NCBI GenBank assembly: GCA_004557825.1
Contig: SFFL01000026.1
Span: 1-30,879 of the forward strand
Source: Bacteroidales bacterium
GTDB lineage: Bacteria > Bacteroidota > Bacteroidia > Bacteroidales > Muribaculaceae
Direction of reading: 5' to 3'
DNA: 30,879 nt
The position numbers were made by a program, and so were the translations under genes. This document shows, one piece after another, positions 23,438 through 29,965 of this stretch. Numbering within the stretch: position 1 is the stretch's first letter; each line of letters starts with the position of its first letter. The notes beneath the pieces were generated by a model. It was given only the letters and a program-made list of their open reading frames with translations. It was not told where the DNA came from and did no database searches.

Positions 23438-26202
23438 CCTATGATGGAGTCGCGGATTTCTTCGTCGCTCATATCATCTTCGGGATTGTCGGGTGCGTCC
23501 TGACCGTCGCCACCGCCGTTATCGTCGCCGCCGTCAGGGCCGTCATTTTCGGGCAGTTCCTCATCAGGCTCGGCTCCGGGACGCGGCTCTATCTCCTCGA
23601 TGTCGCCGAAGACGAAATTGGTAAGACGTTTGCCCTTGGCCTTGAAGGATTTCACGGCAATGAAATCCGTGGCGTCGATGTCGATGGGCTCGCGGTGCTT
23701 GTCGGCTCCGCCAAAAGTCAGGCGGAAACGCGCTCCGGCGGTGTCGGTGAGGAGCACAAGTCGCGATTTGGCATTGTCGCCGATAAACGACTGCTTCTTC
23801 GTGGCTGCCTCGAATGTGAAGCGCTTCAGATAATAGAAGCCCTGATCTGCATCGAAGAGCACGGCTGTGAACACGTGGCCCGGGCGGTATTTCTCCAGGC
23901 GGAGTATGTCGAGATTGTCGTAATGGTTGGTAGCCTCGAAGGAGGTGAGCATATACTGGCCGTCGCGGGTGACAACCAGGATGCGGTCGTCGCTGTGGAA
24001 TTCGCCAAGGAGTTCGCCGCGCCCTTCGTAGTTGAGGCGGAGTACATCGCGGTCAAACCACACTTCGCGGCCTCCCAGTGTGGAGCCGCCTTTCTCTTTC
24101 AGGGAGAAACGGTGCACCTCGTTGCGGGTGACGATGTTGCCCAGGCTCTGCTTACCCTTGATAGCGAGTTCGGAGAAGTCGATATCGAAAGTCAGACGGG
24201 TAAGGCGTGCCTTCGGCTTGAGTGTGACCTTCACCACTTCGGCCTCGCCGTTGGGGTTGGCGGTGAACCAGGCGATACGGCTGCCGGCGGTGCCGCGTGT
24301 GAGATTGTACTCCTTGTCGCGGGTGACTCCGGTGACCTTGAAGCGCTTCATATAATATGTGCCTCCGCGGCCGTCCTGATATATTACATTATATATCATA
24401 CGTTCGTCGCGGCGGTCGAACAGGCCGATGTGGCGCACATTTTTGCCGATAAAGAGTTTGTCGGCCACGCGCACCACCTTGTATCGTCCGTCGTTGTAGA
24501 AGATGATTACCTCATCGAGCACGGAACAGTTGAAGAGAAATTCATCTTTCTTCATGGCCATACCTATGAAGCCTTCGTCGCGGTTGATGTATAGCTTCTC
24601 GTTGGCTTCGGCCACGCGCGATGCCTCGATGTTGTCGAAGCTGCGGATGACGGTGCGGCGGGGGAATGCCGCGCCATATTTCTCTTTCAGGGAGAGATAC
24701 CAGTCTACGGTGTAGTCGGTGATATGGTCGAGATGGCCGCGCAGTTCCTCGATGCGGTCGTTGTACTGAGTAATGATGCGGTCGGCGTCGCGCGAGGAGA
24801 ATTTCAGGATGCGCTTCATCTTGATTTCCATCAGGCGGAGCACATCATCGTCGGTGACTTCGCGATAAAGTTCCGGCAGATGCGGTTTCAGCCGCTTGTG
24901 CACGTGAGCCACAACGGCTTCCATCGTTTCTCCCTGCTCAAATTCCTTATCCTTATAGATACGTTCCTCGATGAATATGCGCTCAAGCGAAGCGAAATGG
25001 AGCAGCTCCATCACCTCGCCGAGTTTGATTTCCAGCTCGCGGCGGAGCAGGTCGCGGGTACGTGCCGTGCTGTGGATGAGCAGTTCGCTTACAGTGAGGA
25101 AGCGCGGCTTCTTGTCCTCGATAACGCAGCAGCAGGGCGAGATGGGCACTTCGCAGTCGGTGAATGCGTATAGCGCGTCGATGGCCTTGTCGGAGGAGGT
25201 GCCGGGCTGCAGATGCACAATGATGCGGGCGGTCTCGGAGGTGTTGTCGTCGATTTTGCGGATTTTGATTTTCCCTTTTTCGTTGGCGCGGATAATCGAC
25301 TGGATGATTATCGGGGTGGTTTTGCCGTAAGGAATCTCAGTGATGGCCAGGGTGGTGTTGTCGATTTTTTCGATTTTAGCACGCACACGCACACTGCCAC
25401 CGCGGGCGCCGTCGTTGTAGCGGGCCACGTCGACCATACCGCCGGTGGGGAAGTCGGGCAGTAGGGTAAATTCGCGACCCTGCAGCCAGGCTATGGCGGC
25501 GTCGATGATTTCGTTGAAGTTGTGAGTGAGGATTTTCGAGGACAAACCTACAGCGATACCTTCCACTCCCTGGAAAAGGAGCAACGGGAATTTCACCGGC
25601 AGGGTGACAGGCTCCTGTTTGCGGCCGTCGTACGACGGCACCCACTCGGTGATTTTGGGATTGTATAGTGTCTCAAGCGCGAAGGGGGAGAGGCGCGCCT
25701 CGATGTATCGTCCGGCGGCCGCATCATCGCCGGTGAGAATGTTGCCCCAGTTGCCCTGCGTGTCGATCAGCAGCTCCTTCTGACCCAGTTTCACGAGGGC
25801 ATCCTTTATGGAGGCATCGCCGTGGGGGTGATACTGCATGGTGTTGCCCACGATGTTGGCCACCTTGTTGTAACGGCCGTCGTCGGTCGTCTTCATAGAG
25901 TGGAGGATACGGCGCTGCACAGGCTTCAGACCGTCGTCGATATGCGGCACGGCGCGCTGAAGGATCACATACGATGCGTAGTCGATAAACCAGTTGCGGA
26001 ACATACCGCCCAGGCGAAGGCGTGATGTTTCGGTGCCGATGGTGGGAGGGAGCACGCCGGCGTCGAGGTCCTCTTCGACTTCTTCGGCAGCCTCTTCGCG
26101 TATTGGCTGGTCGCGGGTGATGTCGAGAAGGTCGTCGCTTCCGGCGGGAGTGAATTCGTCGGCGGAATCAGGAGTAGTGGTATTGTCGTTTAAGTCGGTC
26201 AT
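23419..26202 (-). CDS. parC: DNA gyrase/topoisomerase IV subunit A (ParC-type)
   Basis: The subunit cuts and rejoins double-stranded DNA to decatenate or relax chromosomes, together with an ATPase partner encoded elsewhere. The 927-residue product has the type IIA core: RAVPHIDDGLKPVQRRIL (83-100), the resistance-determining loop HPHGDASIKDAL (125-136), and the catalytic tyrosine in AAAGRYIEARLS (Tyr166). The C-terminal part forms beta-pinwheel-like repeats but lacks a clear GyrA box QRRGGKG, favouring topoisomerase IV. An acidic, disordered tail (about 865-927) ends SIIGQERLF. Alanine occupies the position of GyrA Ser83, which I believe is usual in Bacteroidetes ParC. I start at the ATG at 26202; the 65-codon extension upstream covers the promoter and is rejected. 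It is divergent from rpsU. Confidence 0.94.
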   Translation of the reverse strand: MTDLNDNTTTPDSADEFTPAGSDDLLDITRDQPIREEAAEEVEEDLDAGVLPPTIGTETSRLRLGGMFRNWFIDYASYVILQRAVPHIDDGLKPVQRRILHSMKTTDDGRYNKVANIVGNTMQYHPHGDASIKDALVKLGQKELLIDTQGNWGNILTGDDAAAGRYIEARLSPFALETLYNPKITEWVPSYDGRKQEPVTLPVKFPLLLFQGVEGIAVGLSSKILTHNFNEIIDAAIAWLQGREFTLLPDFPTGGMVDVARYNDGARGGSVRVRAKIEKIDNTTLAITEIPYGKTTPIIIQSIIRANEKGKIKIRKIDDNTSETARIIVHLQPGTSSDKAIDALYAFTDCEVPISPCCCVIEDKKPRFLTVSELLIHSTARTRDLLRRELEIKLGEVMELLHFASLERIFIEERIYKDKEFEQGETMEAVVAHVHKRLKPHLPELYREVTDDDVLRLMEIKMKRILKFSSRDADRIITQYNDRIEELRGHLDHITDYTVDWYLSLKEKYGAAFPRRTVIRSFDNIEASRVAEANEKLYINRDEGFIGMAMKKDEFLFNCSVLDEVIIFYNDGRYKVVRVADKLFIGKNVRHIGLFDRRDERMIYNVIYQDGRGGTYYMKRFKVTGVTRDKEYNLTRGTAGSRIAWFTANPNGEAEVVKVTLKPKARLTRLTFDIDFSELAIKGKQSLGNIVTRNEVHRFSLKEKGGSTLGGREVWFDRDVLRLNYEGRGELLGEFHSDDRILVVTRDGQYMLTSFEATNHYDNLDILRLEKYRPGHVFTAVLFDADQGFYYLKRFTFEAATKKQSFIGDNAKSRLVLLTDTAGARFRLTFGGADKHREPIDIDATDFIAVKSFKAKGKRLTNFVFGDIEEIEPRPGAEPDEELPENDGPDGGDDNGGGDGQDAPDNPEDDMSDEEIRDSIIGQERLF

Positions 26203-26279
26203 CGTGAAAATAAAAAAATGTGTGCGGCGCCCACGGAAAGAGGGCAAAATGCGGTGCGGCGAGTGTTTCGGCCTGACTA

Positions 26280-26311
26280 CAAAAGTAATAATTTTTTTTG
26301 AAATGAGCAAA
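26280..26311 (-). promoter_or_regulatory. promoter for parC
   Basis: On the minus strand TTTG (26311-26308) is followed after 20 bases by TACTTTTG (26287-26280), a good Bacteroidetes promoter. The leader is about 75 bases. It faces away from the rpsU promoter, about 70 bases apart. Confidence 0.7.
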
Positions 26312-26358
26312 ATGACCGCCAAAAACCGGTTTTTACGTAAATTTTCAAGAAAAAAGAT

Positions 26359-26389
26359 TTTGTTATTAGAAAAAAACTCCGTAATTTTG
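26359..26389 (+). promoter_or_regulatory. promoter for rpsU
   Basis: TTTG (26359-26362), exactly 19 bases, then TAATTTTG (26382-26389): the best promoter match in the window, fitting a ribosomal protein gene. The leader is about 42 bases, AT-rich and without a Shine-Dalgarno. Confidence 0.85.
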
Positions 26390-26435
26390 CCCCGCAAATT
26401 TGAATAACAACTACAAATAATACAGACACCAACAA

Positions 26436-26627
26436 ATGATTATCGTACAAGTTAAGGAAGGCGACAATATCGAAAAGGCCCTCAAGAAATTCAAACGTAA
26501 ATATGAAAAGACCGGCATCGTGAAAGAACTTCGCGCCCGTCAGGCTTTTCAGAAGCCCTCTGTTACTAACCGCAAAAAGATGATGAAGGCGGTTTACGTG
26601 CAGAAGCTTCGTCTTGTTGAGGAATAA
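26436..26627 (+). CDS. rpsU: 30S ribosomal protein bS21
   Basis: The 63-residue basic protein (MIIVQVKEGDNIEKALKKFKRKYEKTG...) is bS21 of normal length. In Bacteroidetes bS21, with bS18 and bS6, covers the 3' end of 16S rRNA and hides the anti-Shine-Dalgarno, which explains the general absence of SD sequences. This gene itself has no visible SD (the leader reads ACACCAACAA before ATG), unlike Flavobacteria where rpsU is reported to carry a strong SD for feedback control. A 9-bp hairpin follows 12 bases after the stop and may reduce read-through into xerC. Confidence 0.97.
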   Translation: MIIVQVKEGDNIEKALKKFKRKYEKTGIVKELRARQAFQKPSVTNRKKMMKAVYVQKLRLVEE

Positions 26628-26639
26628 TTCGCCTTTTTC

Positions 26640-26665
26640 TTTGTGAAATATTTGCTTTTCACAAA
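26640..26665 (+). terminator. hairpin after rpsU, possible partial terminator
   Basis: TTTGTGAAA (26640-26648) pairs perfectly with TTTCACAAA (26657-26665) around an 8-base loop, 12 bases after the rpsU stop. The following bases are AGTTTGACG, a poor T-run, so termination would be partial. The loop also contains the TTTG used by the xerC promoter. Confidence 0.45.
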
Positions 26666-26682
26666 AGTTTGACGTAACTTCG
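26651..26682 (+). promoter_or_regulatory. promoter for xerC-hpf
   Basis: TTTG (26651-26654), 20 bases, then TAACTTCG (26675-26682) gives a one-mismatch Bacteroidetes promoter, starting transcription near 26688 and a leader of about 35 bases to the xerC ATG. It overlaps the hairpin after rpsU. Confidence 0.55.
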
Positions 26683-26722
26683 CTACCGGACCTCCCGCTC
26701 TGCGGCTTTTCCCCGGTGCGAT

Positions 26723-27664
26723 ATGTTTACAAAATCATTTTTGACATATATACGGTGTGAGCTGAATCTATCAGCCCATACCGTTTTGTCGTATGCCGTG
26801 GACTTGCGTCAGCTGCGGCAATTTCTTACCGGCAGGGAGGTGCCCCGCGAAAAATGGGGCACCGATGATGAGGATGAGGGGTTCGACGCGCTTTCCGTTA
26901 CATCTTCGGATATACGCCTGTGGCTGACTTCGCTCGCCGAAAAGGGGGAGTCGCCCCGCACATTGCGCCGCAAACTCACTGCGGTAAGCACTTTCTATGC
27001 CTATCTGCTCCGGCAGGGAGCGGTGCAGGCAAATCCGGCCGACGAAGTGGAGATGGCCAAGGTGCCGAAGCCGCTGCCGGTGAATATCCGCCAGGAGGAA
27101 ATTTCTGATGTAATAGAACGGGAGCTTGCCGAGGCCGACGATTTCACCTCGGTGCGCAATGCGTTGATTCTGTTGATGCTCTATTCCACCGGTATGCGTC
27201 GGGCCGAGCTGATAGGCTTGCGCGACGCTGCCGTGAATACCCAGGCGGGCGAACTAAAAGTGCTCGGAAAGCGTAATAAGGATAGATTGATTCCTTTCGG
27301 CCGCGAGCTGGCCGGGGCTATCGACCGCTACCGCGCCCTGCGGGATAAGCTGCTGGGCGGCCCCACGGAGTATCTCTTCGTAAGGCAAGATGGCCGCCAG
27401 CTCTATCCGATGGCCGTGGAGCGGATTGTAAAGAGTGCGCTCCAGGGCAAGGTTCACGCCTCGCGGATAAGCCCGCATGTGCTGAGGCATTCTTTCGCAA
27501 CCGATATGCTCAACGGTGGCGCCGACCTGGTGGCCGTGCAGCAGCTGCTCGGGCATAAATCTCTGGCAACCACGCAGGTGTACACTCATGTCACCTACAA
27601 GGACCTCAAACATAATTATCAACTCGCTCATCCGCGTGCCTGCGGAGAGAGCACTAAAAATTGA
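26723..27664 (+). CDS. xerC: tyrosine recombinase XerC/XerD-type
   Basis: Xer recombinases resolve chromosome dimers at dif. The 313-residue protein has an N-terminal SAM-like core-binding domain (about 1-105, YIRCELNLSAHTVLSYAVDLRQL) and a C-terminal catalytic domain with all six residues: Arg159 (STGMRRAEL), Lys183 (LGKRNKDR), His252 and Arg255 (PHVLRHSFATDML), His278 (LLGHKSLATTQ) and Tyr287 (VYTH). Length and position between rpsU and hpf fit the housekeeping enzyme of Bacteroidales rather than a mobile-element integrase. A 10-residue acidic insert (GTDDEDEGFD, 46-55) sits in the core-binding domain. The hpf SD begins 3 bases after its stop, so the two are co-transcribed. Whether it is XerC or XerD cannot be settled from one gene. 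Confidence 0.93.
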   Translation: MFTKSFLTYIRCELNLSAHTVLSYAVDLRQLRQFLTGREVPREKWGTDDEDEGFDALSVTSSDIRLWLTSLAEKGESPRTLRRKLTAVSTFYAYLLRQGAVQANPADEVEMAKVPKPLPVNIRQEEISDVIERELAEADDFTSVRNALILLMLYSTGMRRAELIGLRDAAVNTQAGELKVLGKRNKDRLIPFGRELAGAIDRYRALRDKLLGGPTEYLFVRQDGRQLYPMAVERIVKSALQGKVHASRISPHVLRHSFATDMLNGGADLVAVQQLLGHKSLATTQVYTHVTYKDLKHNYQLAHPRACGESTKN

Positions 27665-27666
27665 AA

Positions 27667-27672
27667 AGGAGG
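27667..27672 (+). promoter_or_regulatory. perfect Shine-Dalgarno for hpf
   Basis: AGGAGG lies 6 bases before the hpf ATG (27679) and directly after the xerC stop codon (27662-27664). Strong SD sequences are rare in this phylum and I saw no other comparable one in the window. It also shows that the start is the ATG at 27679, not the in-frame TTG at 27661. Confidence 0.8.
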
Positions 27673-27678
27673 AAAACT

Positions 27679-27966
27679 ATGGACGTACGTATTCAAGCCA
27701 TTAAGTTCGACGCTTCTGAGAAACTCGTTGTTTTCATCAACAAAAAAGCAGAACGCCTGCAGCGTCATTATCCCGCTATTATAAGTGCAGATTTCAAGCT
27801 TACCGTGGTAAAACCGGAAAGCGCCAACAATAAGCAGGTAGTAGTAAAGGTAGCATTCCCCGGCGGGGAGTATGTGGCTGACAAGACTGCCGATACCTTT
27901 GAAGAAGCTGTGGATGTGGCTCTCGAAGCCATCGATCGCAAGATGGAAAAATCAAAGGATAAATAA
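27679..27966 (+). CDS. hpf: ribosome hibernation-promoting factor, short form (HPF/RaiA family)
   Basis: HPF binds the 30S decoding region and, in its short form, helps inactivate ribosomes in stationary phase. The 95-residue product (MDVRIQAIKFDASEKLVVFINKKAERLQRHYPAI...) has the beta-alpha-beta-beta-beta-alpha fold pattern of the family, with VVKVAFPGGEYVADKTADTFEEAVDVALEAIDRKMEKSKDK as the last strands and helix. There is no C-terminal dimerisation domain, so it is the short type. It follows xerC closely and has an unusual perfect SD. In many Bacteroides the next genes are tRNAs and tuf; here a palindromic element and an amidase follow. Confidence 0.94.
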   Translation: MDVRIQAIKFDASEKLVVFINKKAERLQRHYPAIISADFKLTVVKPESANNKQVVVKVAFPGGEYVADKTADTFEEAVDVALEAIDRKMEKSKDK

Positions 27967-27983
27967 TTGATATCCAATGAATA

Positions 27984-28080
27984 GAGGCTGTATCAAAATA
28001 GCTCACGACGTATCATTGTGTAGGGACGCACCCACGGTGCGTCCGCGATGATACGTGGTGAAGCGTAGTGAGGCAGCCCC
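27984..28080. repeat. palindromic GGACGCACC element, short form
   Basis: A 97-base element after hpf. At the centre GGACGCACC (28024-28032) and GGTGCGTCC (28036-28044) are a perfect 9-bp hairpin with loop CAC. Around it CACGACGTATCAT (28004-28016) pairs with ATGATACGTGGTG (28048-28060) at 12 of 13 positions. The outer ends GAGGCTGTATCA and TGAGGCAGCCCC are inverted at 9 of 12. The core TAGGGACGCACCCA is shared with the element at 11284-11436, and both have CTGTxTCA-type ends. Confidence 0.8.
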
Positions 28081-28126
28081 CCTCGCAAATTCACTTTTTA
28101 TCCTACGTGAGGCAGATGTAGAGGCG

Positions 28127-28160
28127 TAATTTTGTTGCGTAAATCTGAATATTAACGCAA
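28127..28160 (+). promoter_or_regulatory. -7 box and 5' hairpin of the amidase gene
   Basis: TAATTTTG at 28127-28134 is an exact -7 match; no TTTG lies at the right distance upstream. Straight after it TTGCGT (28135-28140) can pair with ACGCAA (28155-28160), giving a stem at the very 5' end of the transcript, a form that often stabilises mRNA. The leader to the ATG is about 35 bases. Confidence 0.5.
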
Positions 28161-28175
28161 TAAAATCTTACCTCT

Positions 28176-28631
28176 ATGGAAACATCTACCAATTCTATCC
28201 CCTCCGCTGCCGCTGTGCGGTGCCGCAGGAAAATCAATGAAATCATTGTGCACTGCACGGCTACCCGCGCCGGTCGCGATTACTCGGTGCGCGATGTGCG
28301 CCGGTGGCATCTGCAGCGCGGTTTCAGCGACATCGGCTACCACTACCTGGTGCGCCTTGACGGCTCTGTGGAGCCGGGGCGCCCGCTCGACCGACCTGGA
28401 GCACACTGCCTGGCGCACAACCGCTGTTCGATAGGTGTGTGCTATGTGGGCGGTCTCGACCAAGCCGGCGCTCCCTGCGACACGCGCACCTCGGCTCAGC
28501 GCTATGCTCTCATAGGGCTGCTGTCAGCGCTGAAGACGCTTTATCCGCAGGCCACCATTCACGGCCACCGCGATTTTGCGGCCAAGGTGTGTCCCTGCTT
28601 CGATGCCACGGCTGAATATGCTTCACTGTAG
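28176..28631 (+). CDS. N-acetylmuramoyl-L-alanine amidase (T7-lysozyme-like)
   Basis: The 151-residue protein is an Amidase_2/PGRP-type zinc amidase that cuts the bond between muramic acid and the stem peptide. Zinc and catalytic residues align with T7 lysozyme: His26 (IIVHCTAT), the GYHY segment at 54-57 with Tyr55 or His56 in the usual Tyr position region, His131 (GHRDF), Lys137 and Cys139 (KVCPCFD). There is no signal peptide or membrane segment. Such single-domain amidases occur in prophages and as lone genes in Bacteroidales chromosomes, often beside small DNA-binding proteins. No phage genes are seen here, so it may be a domesticated endolysin; export would need a holin or lysis. Confidence 0.92.
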   Translation: METSTNSIPSAAAVRCRRKINEIIVHCTATRAGRDYSVRDVRRWHLQRGFSDIGYHYLVRLDGSVEPGRPLDRPGAHCLAHNRCSIGVCYVGGLDQAGAPCDTRTSAQRYALIGLLSALKTLYPQATIHGHRDFAAKVCPCFDATAEYASL

Positions 28632-28771
28632 ATTCGGTCTGCCCCTAACCCGATTGTAGCGCCGGAAAAGATTGGCAATAAGTGGCACTCCCGAATGGCT
28701 CGCCCGGGGTCTTTTCTGCGAGGCTGTGAGTTTTTTGGCGGGAAGCGGCGAAAAATATTGAAAATTTATGG

Positions 28772-28779
28772 TAAATTTG
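28772..28779 (+). promoter_or_regulatory. -7 promoter box for the YitT-family gene
   Basis: TAAATTTG at 28772-28779 matches TAnnTTTG exactly, about 72 bases before the ATG at 28851. No -33 TTTG at 19-20 bases. Its position inside the longer open frame argues against the upstream start at 28695. Confidence 0.5.
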
Positions 28780-28850
28780 CAGGCGGAAAGAGGCAATGCA
28801 TCTCTTTTCCGCCTGTATTGTATCATCTGAAACACAATTCTTCCGAAAGA

Positions 28851-29840
28851 ATGTCAATGAATCGCCCGAAAGTGTGGCTTTTTGCCAAGGATTATCTTAT
28901 GATAATTTTTGGTATATCTCTTTATGCACTTGGTTTTTGCGCGTTTATCGCCACCGCCCCCGACAAGGTGGTGATTGGCGGAATGGCCGGTCTGAGTCAG
29001 GTGGTGGATATGATCACCTGGGGCTGTTTCGGATTCCACGTGCCTTACTCTGTGACGATTTTCACCGTCAATGTCATTATGCTGGCTTTAGCCTGGAAGA
29101 TAGTGGGGCGCACGTTTGTCATCCGCACCCTGTTTGGCGTAGTGGTGATATCGTTGCTGATAGGTTTGTTTCAACCTATGTTCCACTCACAACCGGTGGA
29201 GGGTCAGACTTTTATGAACGTAATCATCGGCGCGGTGCTCTGTGGCCTGGGCATCGGTATGGTGTTTGTGCACAACGGTTCTACCGGCGGCACGGACATT
29301 GTGGCGGCTGTTGCATCGAAAAAGAGCAATGTGTCGATTGGTCGCGCAATGATATATTTCGACTTCTCGATAATCGGGTCGTCGCTCGTGCTGAAATTCC
29401 TGCTCGACAGCGAATTTAATTTCGCCGACGGTGTGCCGGCGCTGGTATATGGTCTGATTACGCTCTTTGTGGTGCCGTTCCTGGCCGATATGATGATCAA
29501 CACCAACCGTCAGGCGGTGCAGTTTACCATCTTCTCGCCCAAATGGGAGGAGATTGCCACGGCTATCAACAATGAGGCACAGCGTGGCTGCACGGTGCTC
29601 AACGGTATGGGTTGGTACTCGAAGCAGGAGGTGAAGGTGCTCTTAGTGATGTGCCGCAAAATTGAATCGGTGACTATCTTCCGCATTATCAAGTCAATCG
29701 ACCAGGATGCGTTCATCACCCAGGCGCAGGTCAATGGCGTGTACGGCAAGGGCTTCGACGAAATCAAGCTGCGCATGCGTCGCCCCGGCGAACCTATCGA
29801 GCATCCCAATCTGCCCGACCCCACTTCCAAAATCGTCTGA
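28851..29840 (+). CDS. YitT family membrane protein with DUF2179 domain
   Basis: The 329-residue protein has about five to six membrane helices in residues 10-215 (IIFGISLYALGFCAFI, FHVPYSVTIFTVNVIMLALAW, TLFGVVVISLLIGLF, NVIIGAVLCGLGIGMVFVHNGSTGGTDIVA) and a soluble C-terminal DUF2179 domain (about 230-315, VQFTIFSPKWEEIATAINNEAQRGCTVLNGMGWYSKQEVKVLLVMC). This is the standard YitT/YpjC/YvjA architecture; the transported substrate is not established. The sequence GNGSTGGTD-like loop (HNGSTGGTDI) is the conserved family motif. I start at ATG 28851 (MSMNRPKVWLF); ATG 28857 is an alternative. A 20-base tandem repeat follows the stop. Confidence 0.93.
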   Translation: MSMNRPKVWLFAKDYLMIIFGISLYALGFCAFIATAPDKVVIGGMAGLSQVVDMITWGCFGFHVPYSVTIFTVNVIMLALAWKIVGRTFVIRTLFGVVVISLLIGLFQPMFHSQPVEGQTFMNVIIGAVLCGLGIGMVFVHNGSTGGTDIVAAVASKKSNVSIGRAMIYFDFSIIGSSLVLKFLLDSEFNFADGVPALVYGLITLFVVPFLADMMINTNRQAVQFTIFSPKWEEIATAINNEAQRGCTVLNGMGWYSKQEVKVLLVMCRKIESVTIFRIIKSIDQDAFITQAQVNGVYGKGFDEIKLRMRRPGEPIEHPNLPDPTSKIV

Positions 29841-29849
29841 TTCAGGGGA

Positions 29850-29889
29850 GCTACAATCGCTTATATAAAGCTGTAATCGCTTATATAAA
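29850..29889. repeat. 20-base tandem duplication after the YitT gene
   Basis: GCTACAATCGCTTATATAAA (29850-29869) is followed directly by GCTGTAATCGCTTATATAAA (29870-29889), 18 of 20 identical. It lies 9 bases after the YitT stop and before the outer-membrane gene, in a 125-base gap. It is another case of the roughly 20-base intergenic duplications seen in this window. Confidence 0.7.
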
Positions 29890-29965
29890 TGCTTAAGCAC
29901 TACATCCTTGTATCCAACCATTCATCATATACTCCATATTATAAACCTGTCAGAATCCCTTGCGA

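Noticed and set aside
23695..24594. Plus-strand 299-codon frame within parC
   Set aside because: It is antisense to a clear topoisomerase subunit and shows no motif, signal or promoter of its own.
26203..26397. 65-codon N-terminal extension of parC
   Set aside because: It covers the parC promoter and part of the rpsU promoter region, is AT-rich, and has no homology to the ParC N-terminus.
26723..27664. Tyrosine recombinase as integrase of a mobile element
   Set aside because: It sits in the conserved rpsU-xerC-hpf setting, has housekeeping length, and no attachment sites or cargo genes are present.
27984..28080. Palindromic element as rho-independent terminator of hpf
   Set aside because: The nested design with inverted ends and a sequence relative elsewhere fits a repeat family better, and no T-run follows; a secondary role in termination remains possible.
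28695..28850. Upstream start of the YitT-family gene
   Set aside because: The -7 promoter box at 28772-28779 lies inside it and the normal family N-terminus begins at 28851.
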